A stretch of 20,019 bases of DNA from a virus: positions 1 through 20,019 of IMG/VR virus record IMGVR_UViG_3300046516_000051; one strand, 5' to 3'. The notes under the pieces are model-generated. The model was given only the letters and a program-made list of their open reading frames with translations, was not told the DNA's origin and did not search any database. A program made the translations under genes and the position numbers. Shown piece after piece: positions 13,950 to 20,019 of the stretch. How positions within the stretch are numbered: the first letter of the stretch is position 1; every line of letters begins with the position of its first letter.

Positions 13950-15443
13950 TTATGCAGCCCTCAAAATGTTGCCCATGACCATGCCGTGGTCGAGGTACTT
14001 GATGCCGCCGCGTTCGGTGACCGCCTCTGGGATGATCTTCTCGACATCCTGCGCCATCGGGCCAATGTGCCGTGTCGAGTTTGGATCGCGCTTGAAGCTG
14101 TAGGAGTAGATCGGCAGCTCATCGTGATCGGCCTCCTGCGGACGCAGGATCGAGCCGGGCTGGTCGTGATCGGCGTCAGCGACCGCTGACGGGTGAGCGA
14201 ACACCGTGCCAATCTTTTTGATGTTCTCCTTCTCGCGGCGGTCCGACATCCCCATCATGCCCATGCCGCCCTTCAACAGGCCGCCAGCGAGGCCGTAGAT
14301 GCCCGCCATCTGCTGTTGATAGTTTTGGTTCTGCTGCTGATAGATCGACATGTCCTGGCTGAAGCGATTGTTGATCAGGCCAGCGACATCGGTGGTCGGG
14401 ATCTGGTTGTTCGGCGTGTTGACGAAATTCGGGTTGCTGATCTGCGAACCGCTGATCAGCGAGGAGATCTCGTTGATGGGCTGATTGCGCAGCGCATACT
14501 GCTCATTCATGTACTGGTTGCGCGCCATGTTCTGCGCGTTGAAGCTGGTCTGCGCCTGCGCCACCTGGGCGGCGAGACCGGCGTTGCCGAAGTCGGCCCG
14601 GCCTGCTGCCTGCTGGTAGTTCTGGCTCTGCGCCTGATTGGCGAATGTGCCAATGCCCTGCTGCTCGTTGTAGGCCTGCTGCTGCGCTTGGTTCTGGAAG
14701 CCCGCCTTCTGGGCCGCCATGTCCATCATGCGCTGCTGCTCGCTACCGGCCTGACCGACAGCGGCGAAGCGGGCGTCGTTGGCCTGCCGATTGTAGTTGT
14801 CCATCGCCGACGTGTAGGCCTGCGAGCCGTAGCGGATGCCCTGGTCGGCGAGCTGCTGAGTAATGCCCTGCTTCTCGATGGCGAGCTGCGGGTTCATCCG
14901 CGCCATCAGGCTGTCCTCGACCCGCTGCCGATCGGCGCTGAAGTTGTCGGACGGCCCGTAGGTCTGCGTTACAGAGTTGGGATCGCCGTAGCCGCTGGCG
15001 AAGCTGCTCTGCTGGCTGCCGACATCGCCGAATGTCGTCGCCGCCTTGGGGACGCCGCTGATCTGATTTGGATCGGCAGCGGCTGGCGCACCCGACAGAT
15101 CGATGTCTTTCGACAGCAGATTACCCAGCCGGGCGCTCTGGGTATTGGCCAGCCCGGCCATGTTGAACTTGCTGGCGTCAGTCTGGTCCTTGATGGCCTG
15201 CTGCTGCTCAGACAGCGTCTGCGTCGCCGTGAAGGTCGGAATGTTGATGTGCGTGCCGGTATACGGATCGGTCCAGTCGTAATTGCCGGTCACGTCGTAG
15301 TTCAGCGACCCATCCGGCGTGATCTGGTTGGTGTTGTTCAGGAACGCATTGCTGATCGCCGTCGCGACATTGGTGGATGTCGAGGCCGCAGCAGTCTGTC
15401 GAGGATCTGGTGCTGGAGGCGGTGACGGTGCCGACTTACCCAT
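13950..15443 (-). CDS. Ejection-type virion protein with C-terminal S74 intramolecular chaperone
   Basis: A 497-residue protein. The N-terminus MGKSAPSPPPAPDPRQTA followed by NAFLNNTNQITPDGSLNY is typical of a family found beside the ejection genes of many podoviruses. The centre (residues ~170-360) is Gln/Asn/Ala-rich and helical (QRVEDSLMARMNPQL, QQLADQGIRYGSQAYTSAM, RNQPINEISSLISGSQI). After a glycine-rich hinge the last 98 residues are an S74 (endosialidase-type) chaperone domain: SDRREKENIKKIG starts at S400, with K405 five positions on, the spacing of the Ser/Lys pair that self-cleaves in tailspike proteins; RHIGPMAQDVEKIIPEAV and YLDHGMVMGNIL complete it. The domain normally helps trimeric tailspikes fold and is then released. 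The stop of the preceding gene abuts its ATG. Confidence 0.83.
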   Translation of the reverse strand: MGKSAPSPPPAPDPRQTAAASTSTNVATAISNAFLNNTNQITPDGSLNYDVTGNYDWTDPYTGTHINIPTFTATQTLSEQQQAIKDQTDASKFNMAGLANTQSARLGNLLSKDIDLSGAPAAADPNQISGVPKAATTFGDVGSQQSSFASGYGDPNSVTQTYGPSDNFSADRQRVEDSLMARMNPQLAIEKQGITQQLADQGIRYGSQAYTSAMDNYNRQANDARFAAVGQAGSEQQRMMDMAAQKAGFQNQAQQQAYNEQQGIGTFANQAQSQNYQQAAGRADFGNAGLAAQVAQAQTSFNAQNMARNQYMNEQYALRNQPINEISSLISGSQISNPNFVNTPNNQIPTTDVAGLINNRFSQDMSIYQQQNQNYQQQMAGIYGLAGGLLKGGMGMMGMSDRREKENIKKIGTVFAHPSAVADADHDQPGSILRPQEADHDELPIYSYSFKRDPNSTRHIGPMAQDVEKIIPEAVTERGGIKYLDHGMVMGNILRAA

Positions 15444-15905
15444 CTAGTAATTCCCTGGATTGACCCCTGGCGGCAGCAGCTGCTGTGCGAGCGGTGTGGG
15501 CGCGACATTTGGCGCACCGGGTTGCGGCCCTGCTGGCATTGGCGTGCCCGGTGTTGGAAGCATTCCGCCGCCCGGTGGCGGGGTCAGCGCCGTCGGCGCC
15601 ATACCGGCCTGACCCGGCATGCCCGGTGGCTGCATCCCAGGCATGGCGTTGGCTGCACCCATGCTGGCGCCCGGCGGCGGCATGCTTGGCCCGGCCAGAT
15701 TATTCGGCGGACGCGACAGCGCCGGGTTTGGCTGCATCTGGCCGCCCTGCTGCCCCAGACCCGGCGGCACTTGTGTGCGCGGCGGCGGGTTGGCGACGTT
15801 CATCAGCGCCTGAGTGATGGCGTTGCGCTGCATCCCGGCTGGGTTGGCGGGGCCTGTCGAAGGCGCCGTGGCGCCCACCCCCATCGGATTGGAATAGTCG
15901 ATCAT
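15444..15905 (-). CDS. Pro/Gly/Met-rich disordered protein
   Basis: A 153-residue protein with strong compositional bias: after a short helical piece (MQRNAITQALMNVANPPP, residues ~25-42) nearly everything is Pro, Gly, Met, Ala and Gln with PPG and PGM motifs, ending LAQQLLPPGVNPGNY. No Gly-X-Y register is kept, so it is not collagen-like. It is probably disordered and may be a virion-internal linker, scaffold or assembly factor; I cannot assign a function. Evidence that it is real is the ATGA overlap with the acetyltransferase stop and the immediate abutment of its own TAG to the next ATG, with low-complexity coding but no interruption. Confidence 0.7.
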   Translation of the reverse strand: MIDYSNPMGVGATAPSTGPANPAGMQRNAITQALMNVANPPPRTQVPPGLGQQGGQMQPNPALSRPPNNLAGPSMPPPGASMGAANAMPGMQPPGMPGQAGMAPTALTPPPGGGMLPTPGTPMPAGPQPGAPNVAPTPLAQQLLPPGVNPGNY

Positions 15906-16378
15906 GCGGCATCCTCCAGCTCGGCATCAGTCTCGTGGTGCCGGTATCGCTTGTTGACCTTGTTCTCGCACCAGTCCTCGTAGGTGAGCAGGCACAGCAC
16001 GCCGTCCTTGTCGCGGCCAAACATGCGCGGCACCTTGACGAACGTGTAATTGAAGGCAGCGAGCTGGCGCAGCAGGCGCTCATTCTCGATGGGCACCCGC
16101 ATCAACGTCATCTGCACGCCGCACTGGATGAACGGATAGCGATACACTCGCGCCAGCGTCTCGCGGGTCAGCCATCTGGCGTCGACAGCAGCGCCGCTCA
16201 TTTCGATCAGTCCGGCCTCGGCGTCGTAGTTGTGGTAGACCATGCCGCCTATCAGGGCGCCGTCGCGCATCACGCCAATGGCAGTGGCGTCGAGCGGGAA
16301 GCCCCGACGACAGTGCGGGATCATCTGCGCCACAAAACCGGCGACCAGCTGATCGGCTCCATACAGATACGTCAGCAT
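15902..16378 (-). CDS. GNAT-family N-acetyltransferase embedded in virion operon
   Basis: A 158-residue protein recognisable as the phage branch of the GNAT fold. The N-terminal strand-helix region (residues 1-25) is followed by AIGVMRDGALIGGMVYHN, where the beta-2/beta-3 hairpin lies, then GLIEMSGAAVD, ARWLTRETLARVYRYPF, and a C-terminal part with ENERLLRQLAAFNYTFVKVP, MFGRDKDGVLCLLTYEDW. The acetyl-CoA-binding P-loop of canonical GNATs (Q/RxxGxG/A) is not obvious, so activity is uncertain. Similar genes sit between the tail-hub and ejection genes of many alphaproteobacterial podovirus-like elements, which suggests acetylation of a virion or host target, unknown so far. It begins two bases after the upstream stop and ends in ATGA. 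Confidence 0.83.
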   Translation of the reverse strand: MLTYLYGADQLVAGFVAQMIPHCRRGFPLDATAIGVMRDGALIGGMVYHNYDAEAGLIEMSGAAVDARWLTRETLARVYRYPFIQCGVQMTLMRVPIENERLLRQLAAFNYTFVKVPRMFGRDKDGVLCLLTYEDWCENKVNKRYRHHETDAELEDAA

Positions 16379-16380
16379 TG

Positions 16381-16887
16381 TCAGCCCCAGATGTTTGGCG
16401 GCGGCGGTCGCGCTGCCACAGCTGCTGATGCCGCCTGATTAGCGGCCACCCGTGCCGCAATGGCGTTGCGGCGTGCGTCCAGATCGTACTTGCCGCCCTG
16501 CGCCCAGATCCGCAGCGCCTCCGGGTCGACCGTGCCGCGCTTGTCGCCGTAGCTCTGATTGACCGGCAGTGGCCCGCCGTAGACGCCATCGCCCCGCGTC
16601 ATCTGCGTTGGGTCCATGTACTCGCCGGGCATCCGCGAGGCCTCGACGGTGTCGCGGCCAATGTGATGACCGGCGGTCCAGTCGGCGACGGCCTTCTCCG
16701 ACGGCGCCCAGCCATGAACGTAGCCGGGCGCAAACAGCCCACCCATCGCGCCAACTGGGTCATAGTTCTGGTAGACGCTGTTCGATTGCGGCGGAGGCGC
16801 GTTCGGGTCAACCGGCAGCGCCGCAGGGTCTACTGCGGGATCGACCGGGACCGCCGGGATCTCTGGTATCGCTGGCGCTGAAGCCAT
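16381..16887 (-). CDS. Virion-region protein with disordered N-terminus, function unknown
   Basis: A 168-residue protein. Residues 1-35 are Pro/Ala/Val repeats (PEIPAVPVDPAVDPAALPVD) and look disordered. Residues ~40-125 hold an acidic, aromatic-containing part (NYDPVGAMGGLFAPGYVHGW, GHHIGRDTVEASRMPGEYMD). A helix (LDARRNAIAARVAANQAAS) precedes a short C-terminal motif ending PPPPNIWG. I do not recognise a domain. AGGAG lies six bases before the ATG chosen; an in-frame TTG two codons upstream directly abuts the Shine-Dalgarno and is unlikely to be used. The position after the tail hub and before the GNAT suggests a small tail completion or needle-like accessory role, but the sequence does not show one. 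Confidence 0.72.
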   Translation of the reverse strand: MASAPAIPEIPAVPVDPAVDPAALPVDPNAPPPQSNSVYQNYDPVGAMGGLFAPGYVHGWAPSEKAVADWTAGHHIGRDTVEASRMPGEYMDPTQMTRGDGVYGGPLPVNQSYGDKRGTVDPEALRIWAQGGKYDLDARRNAIAARVAANQAASAAVAARPPPPNIWG

Positions 16888-16896
16888 AGCCAACTC

Positions 16897-18546
16897 CTAG
16901 ACGTTTACGCCAAGACGCTCGAAGGTTGCGCTGATCGAAATCAGCTCCACCACTGGTGTGGCGTGCTGCGCCACGGTCACCTGACAGATCGGCGCGTGCG
17001 AGAACCCGGTCTCGCCGATCGACACCCAGCCAGTGTTGCGCACCACGGGCGCAAACAACGCCGCCGCCTGATCCCACAGCGCGTGCCCTAATGGCGGATC
17101 TGTTCCCCACAGCCCCTGGTCCCACACGTCTGGGATGCCAGGATCAGGACCGGCCTGTGGCGGGATCGGGATCTTGACGACGTAGTCGGTGCATGCCGAA
17201 AGCTGCGGGACGAACGGCTGGCCGGGCACCGACGAGAACGTAGCGCGGGCCTGATGCCAGACCACGGTGGCTGCAGTCTGCTGAAACATCTCCCAGCCGC
17301 CCACCATGACAGCGGTGTACGGATACTGGTTGTCGTCGTAGCCGGTGCGGTTGGCCTCCATGATCTTGCCGGTCTGAGTGCCGAAGAACATGCGACCGTG
17401 CAGATAGATCCAGCACAGCGCGTCCCATCCAGTGATACGACCCCAGGCGCCTGTGGCGCTGTTGGCGACGCCAACATACTGCTTGCCCTCCGGGCCGCCC
17501 GGCCACGTCGTGATGACGCCACCCCACTCGTCCCACTTCTTCATCTGCCAGGGAAACGTATTGCGTGTGGTCACCATGTCCCGCCATGTGGACTTGATGT
17601 TGCGGGTCAGGCTGGCGAGGTCGAGCTGGTCCTGCGTCTTGGTAATAGCCTGAGATACCGGAACGATGCCGTCGACCGTCGCTATCAGCAGATCGCCGCC
17701 GATCGACATGTGGGCGTTCTGCCCCATCGGCTTGCTGATCTGGTAGCGGCCCTCTTGCCGCCAGTTGGTGGCCACCGACGGGTCACCGCCACTGAATATG
17801 AGCAGCTCACCCTGGTCGGTAGCGAAGACGCATTTGTCGTCGGTGCCGTCGCCTGCATCTATTGACCATGTCGCGCCAAACAGCAGCTTACCGCCCCTGG
17901 TGGCGGCGCCGGACAGCGGGATCATCAGCAGCGCGCCCTGGATAGCATTGAGGGGCAGATACCAAGCGTTCATCGATTGGTATTCGATGAAGAACAGCCG
18001 GTTGCGATACTTCCAGACATAGACGAGATCCCGGCCATGCTCGACGGCGCTGTCTATCGGGCCGTTGATCTCGTCATTGGTCAGCTTAGTCCACGTCGTA
18101 CCGTCAAACCGCAGCGGCGGGTCGCCACCGCTGTCAGTCACCGCGACCATCCAGTCGCCGCCCTGATTGGACAGTTGGGTGGCGGAATAGTTTCCTGACG
18201 ACATCCCGGCCACGACCTCCTGCGGGAAGCCCGACACCGACACGTCGTAAAGCTTGCTCTGATTGGCGGCGAAGATCTTGTCGTTGCCGTAGGAGATGTA
18301 TTCAAAACCAGAGATGACCGGCTCGACCTCGGGCAACTGTGCCCACCGCACACTGCCACCACGCAACTTGACTCCGCGCAGTGTCGGCACCCAGTTGTCC
18401 AGACGAATGGCGCCGCCCGGCTGCATGTAGGTAAAGTTCTCGCTCTCGATGATGCCGCGTGTTGGCGCCGGGAACGTCATGGTCTGATAGTGCTGCGCCA
18501 CCTCCGGCTGCACCGGCACCCGTTTAAAGGCTTGATGTCCACTCAT
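16897..18546 (-). CDS. Tail hub/stabilisation protein (P22 gp10-like role)
   Basis: A 549-residue, beta-rich protein with no signal peptide. It opens with a tail-attachment-like segment (FPAPTRGIIESENFTYMQPG, LDNWVPTLRGVKLRGGS) typical of the large proteins that close the portal or form the nozzle in short-tailed phages. Repeated strand-turn units of propeller type follow (GFEYISYGNDKIFAANQSKL, GGDWMVAVTDSGGDPPLRFD, YVWKYRNRLFFIEY, GGDLLIATVDGIVPVSQAI). The C-terminal ~100 residues form a separate beta-rich end domain. In P22 the corresponding protein, gp10, binds below gp4 and stabilises packaged DNA, and T7 gp12 plays a similar role. The assignment is from order and sequence style. It overlaps the adaptor gene by four bases (ATGA). 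Confidence 0.83.
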   Translation of the reverse strand: MSGHQAFKRVPVQPEVAQHYQTMTFPAPTRGIIESENFTYMQPGGAIRLDNWVPTLRGVKLRGGSVRWAQLPEVEPVISGFEYISYGNDKIFAANQSKLYDVSVSGFPQEVVAGMSSGNYSATQLSNQGGDWMVAVTDSGGDPPLRFDGTTWTKLTNDEINGPIDSAVEHGRDLVYVWKYRNRLFFIEYQSMNAWYLPLNAIQGALLMIPLSGAATRGGKLLFGATWSIDAGDGTDDKCVFATDQGELLIFSGGDPSVATNWRQEGRYQISKPMGQNAHMSIGGDLLIATVDGIVPVSQAITKTQDQLDLASLTRNIKSTWRDMVTTRNTFPWQMKKWDEWGGVITTWPGGPEGKQYVGVANSATGAWGRITGWDALCWIYLHGRMFFGTQTGKIMEANRTGYDDNQYPYTAVMVGGWEMFQQTAATVVWHQARATFSSVPGQPFVPQLSACTDYVVKIPIPPQAGPDPGIPDVWDQGLWGTDPPLGHALWDQAAALFAPVVRNTGWVSIGETGFSHAPICQVTVAQHATPVVELISISATFERLGVNV

Positions 18547-19250
18547 GGCGTCGGCACCGGCCAGGGATAGGAAACTCCAGCACTGACCGAGATCGGCGAC
18601 CGTCCGGCGATGATCGGCGCGGGCTTGTCACCGCCCATCACCATCAGCAGCGCGTCGCCGTATGTCCCCATATCTTCGGCATACGGCGACCCCTTCTGAG
18701 CCTTCCACTGCCAAATCATGCCCAGCTTGTGGATACGATCGCCCAGGATGAAGCTGTCACCGTCATCGAGAAACGTGTCGCCAACGCCACCGGAAAACAG
18801 CTTGATGCAGTTCTTCTGGAGGTACGGAAACGACGCCGTTTCAGCGGTGCCAAGCACTGGGACGATATGCATCTGGCCGCCCATCATCGTCCACTCGCCA
18901 CGGCTGTCGCTGTAGTTCCTGGCGCGACGGTTCGTCCACTCGTCAACGTCAGGAACGAAACGCATCGGCGCCACCAGAGTGGAAGAACGCCAGACGTTGG
19001 ACGACAGCAGCATGCGCCTAAAGTCGGTAGGTAAGGTCCAGGCCGTGGTGACGCCGTCGCCGGTAACCACTGCGTTCTTGGTCAGTTGTGTCCACTCACG
19101 GGTGTCGTAGGCGATCTTCTGCGCCACCTCGTTGGCCAGCGTCAGCATCTCCGACATGGTTCGGTTGGTGCTGATTGCCGAGAACACCGACGGCGGTATC
19201 GCCACGCCGACGGTTAGGCAGACATCCTTGACCACCGACAGTAACGACAT
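18543..19250 (-). CDS. Head-to-tail adaptor (gp4-like)
   Basis: A 235-residue protein. It begins with a helical segment (LLSVVKDVCLTVGVAIPPSV), then MSEMLTLANEVAQKIAYDTREW, the helix-and-loop signature seen in phage adaptor or head-closure proteins, followed by a beta-sandwich-like part with LPTDFRRMLLSSNVWRSS, DEWTNRRARNYSDSRGEWTM and IWQWKAQKGSPYAEDMGTYG. This pattern is familiar from alphaproteobacterial prophages and fits the role of P22 gp4 or T7 gp11: a ring of subunits that attaches the tail to the portal. Its gene lies directly before the tail hub, as it does in those phages. It overlaps the preceding gene by one base (TGATG). Confidence 0.83.
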   Translation of the reverse strand: MSLLSVVKDVCLTVGVAIPPSVFSAISTNRTMSEMLTLANEVAQKIAYDTREWTQLTKNAVVTGDGVTTAWTLPTDFRRMLLSSNVWRSSTLVAPMRFVPDVDEWTNRRARNYSDSRGEWTMMGGQMHIVPVLGTAETASFPYLQKNCIKLFSGGVGDTFLDDGDSFILGDRIHKLGMIWQWKAQKGSPYAEDMGTYGDALLMVMGGDKPAPIIAGRSPISVSAGVSYPWPVPTP

Positions 19251-19966
19251 CAGGCAACTTTCTGCTGGGCCTCGTTAGCCATTCGCACCAGGGTCTTGCG
19301 GTTCAGCGAGCCATGCGGCGCGTGGCCGGTATTAGTCTTAATGAAGTCGCGCAGCATCTCCGGCGTCATGTGGTCGAACGGCCCGCCAGTCCTTTCGCCG
19401 TCCTTGTCGGACATGTCGGCGAGGGCTTTGGCATCGTCTTCGAGGATCTGATTGCGTGCCCGCAGCGCCTCCAGCTCCGCCAGCACCTCGGCGGTCGGTG
19501 CGCCAAGCTTGGCTTCGGCGATGAACTCGATGGCCTTGTTCTTCAGGTCGCGGCCATACGACCCCAGGTTCTTCAGCTCCTGGCCGTCGACATGGGCGAG
19601 CGCCTCGGCGGTGTAGATGTTGAGCGCCCGCAACTCGGCCCGGCGAGCCTCGGTGAGGAACGGCACATGCGTGAGCGGCGTGCCGCTCTTGGTCTGCATG
19701 GTGTGTTCCTTGAATTGCCGGTACTGGCGGGGAAATCGTTCGGCGTAGGTGATCGCGATCTGCTCCTGCGTCGCGTCATCGTTGCCCCAGTGCGAGAAAG
19801 CCAGCGCCGGGAAAACTGAAACATTGCGTGATCCGGCGAAGCGGATCTCGCAGATCTCCATGTCGTCGTAGATCGGACGGCCTTCCTTGACGGAGCGGCC
19901 CTCGTTCTTGACGGCGTGATGCTTGAACAGCGCAACGATGGTGCTGTCTGGATCTCTGGTAGCCAT
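19250..19966 (-). CDS. Conserved-looking phage head-region protein, function unknown
   Basis: A 238-residue protein. The first half is soluble alpha/beta (IVALFKHHAVKNEG, YDDMEICEIRF, EQIAITYAERFPRQYRQFKE). A helix-hairpin-helix-like element (LRALNIYTAEALAHVDGQEL with NLGSYGRDLKNKAIEFI, residues ~110-150) is followed by a charged coiled-coil-like helix (AEVLAELEALRARNQILEDD). The last ~45 residues resemble an HeH/SAP-type DNA-binding helix-extended-helix (TPEMLRDFIKTNTG, RKTLVRMANE). It could bind DNA in the capsid or act as scaffold-like or decoration factor; in other podoviruses this slot lies after the capsid gene. Gene start is preceded by GGAG. The major capsid, portal and terminase genes would be expected beyond the right edge. 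No function can be assigned from sequence. Confidence 0.75.
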   Translation of the reverse strand: MATRDPDSTIVALFKHHAVKNEGRSVKEGRPIYDDMEICEIRFAGSRNVSVFPALAFSHWGNDDATQEQIAITYAERFPRQYRQFKEHTMQTKSGTPLTHVPFLTEARRAELRALNIYTAEALAHVDGQELKNLGSYGRDLKNKAIEFIAEAKLGAPTAEVLAELEALRARNQILEDDAKALADMSDKDGERTGGPFDHMTPEMLRDFIKTNTGHAPHGSLNRKTLVRMANEAQQKVA

Positions 19967-20019
19967 TGACGATGTCTCCGTCTGAGGGAATGTGAAAGCA
20001 AGCGAGAGGCCGCCTGCGT
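19967..20019. other. Short right-edge gap without visible feature
   Basis: Only 53 bases lie upstream of the last minus-strand gene. Reading on the minus strand, GGAG precedes the ATG; I see no promoter hexamers, hairpin or tRNA. The transcript for the 18.7-kb minus-strand block probably enters from outside the window. Confidence 0.5.

Noticed and set aside
14193-15425. Long plus-strand open frame (410 codons) antisense to the S74-bearing gene
   Set aside because: The minus-strand frame has a clear family pattern and abuts its neighbours; the plus frame is Leu/Arg/Ala-rich with no motif or ribosome site and is a GC-rich shadow.
15444-15905. Third collagen-like protein
   Set aside because: Although Pro/Gly-rich, glycine does not recur at every third residue, so a triple helix is not expected.

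Overview
The window looks like the late (virion) half of a short-tailed (podovirus-like) phage or prophage from a high-GC alphaproteobacterium, most likely a Bradyrhizobium/Rhodopseudomonas-type rhizobial host. Three things suggest this: the gene order of the minus-strand block (head-to-tail adaptor, tail hub, three large ejection-type proteins, tail fibres), small proteins I recognise from rhizobial phages (the embedded GNAT, the CPLH/CPWW Cys-rich protein, the cupin), and a PEP-CTERM-like tail of the PGPI-AGAGLPGL type on the flanking partial gene. No integrase, terminase, portal, capsid gene, tRNA or att repeat is visible, so lytic phage versus prophage cannot be decided.

Layout. Bases 2-361 (+) are the 3' end of a secreted, C-terminally anchored protein, closed by a hairpin terminator (384-416). 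A near-consensus sigma70 promoter (430-458), overlapped by a 7-4-7 palindrome and followed by a perfect Shine-Dalgarno, drives two coupled plus-strand genes: a small charged protein (485-766) and a papain-like Cys/His/Asp protein (763-1200). A hairpin at 1205-1243 separates these from 21 convergent minus-strand genes filling 1304-19966. Those genes are packed with 1-4 bp stop/start overlaps and look like one transcript entering from the right edge.

In transcription order the minus-strand block holds: an unknown head-region protein with HhH- and HeH-like parts (19966-19250); a gp4-like adaptor (19250-18543); a large tail hub/stabilisation protein (18546-16897); a disordered protein, a GNAT acetyltransferase and a Pro/Gly/Met-rich protein (16887-15444); three ejection-type proteins, one ending in an S74 intramolecular chaperone and one carrying a lytic transglycosylase domain (15443-8859); a fibre with a collar-like tip, a collagen-like fibre and a glycine-rich collagen-like adhesin (8850-5497); a 2-oxoglutarate/Fe(II) prolyl-hydroxylase-type enzyme and a cupin (5494-4587); two small proteins (4615-3990); a second fibre pair, one member with tandem LamG-like lectin domains (3986-1978); and three small genes, a one-helix membrane protein, a lipoprotein and a FlbD-like protein (1981-1304).

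The most interesting arrangement is the prolyl-hydroxylase-type gene directly downstream of two collagen-like fibre genes whose Gly-X-Y triplets carry proline in the Y position, the position hydroxylated in animal collagen. This suggests a phage-encoded collagen-modification cassette. Secondary points are the S74 chaperone on an ejection protein instead of a tailspike, DNA-level repeats shared among the tandem fibre genes, and the apparent absence of a conventional endolysin.
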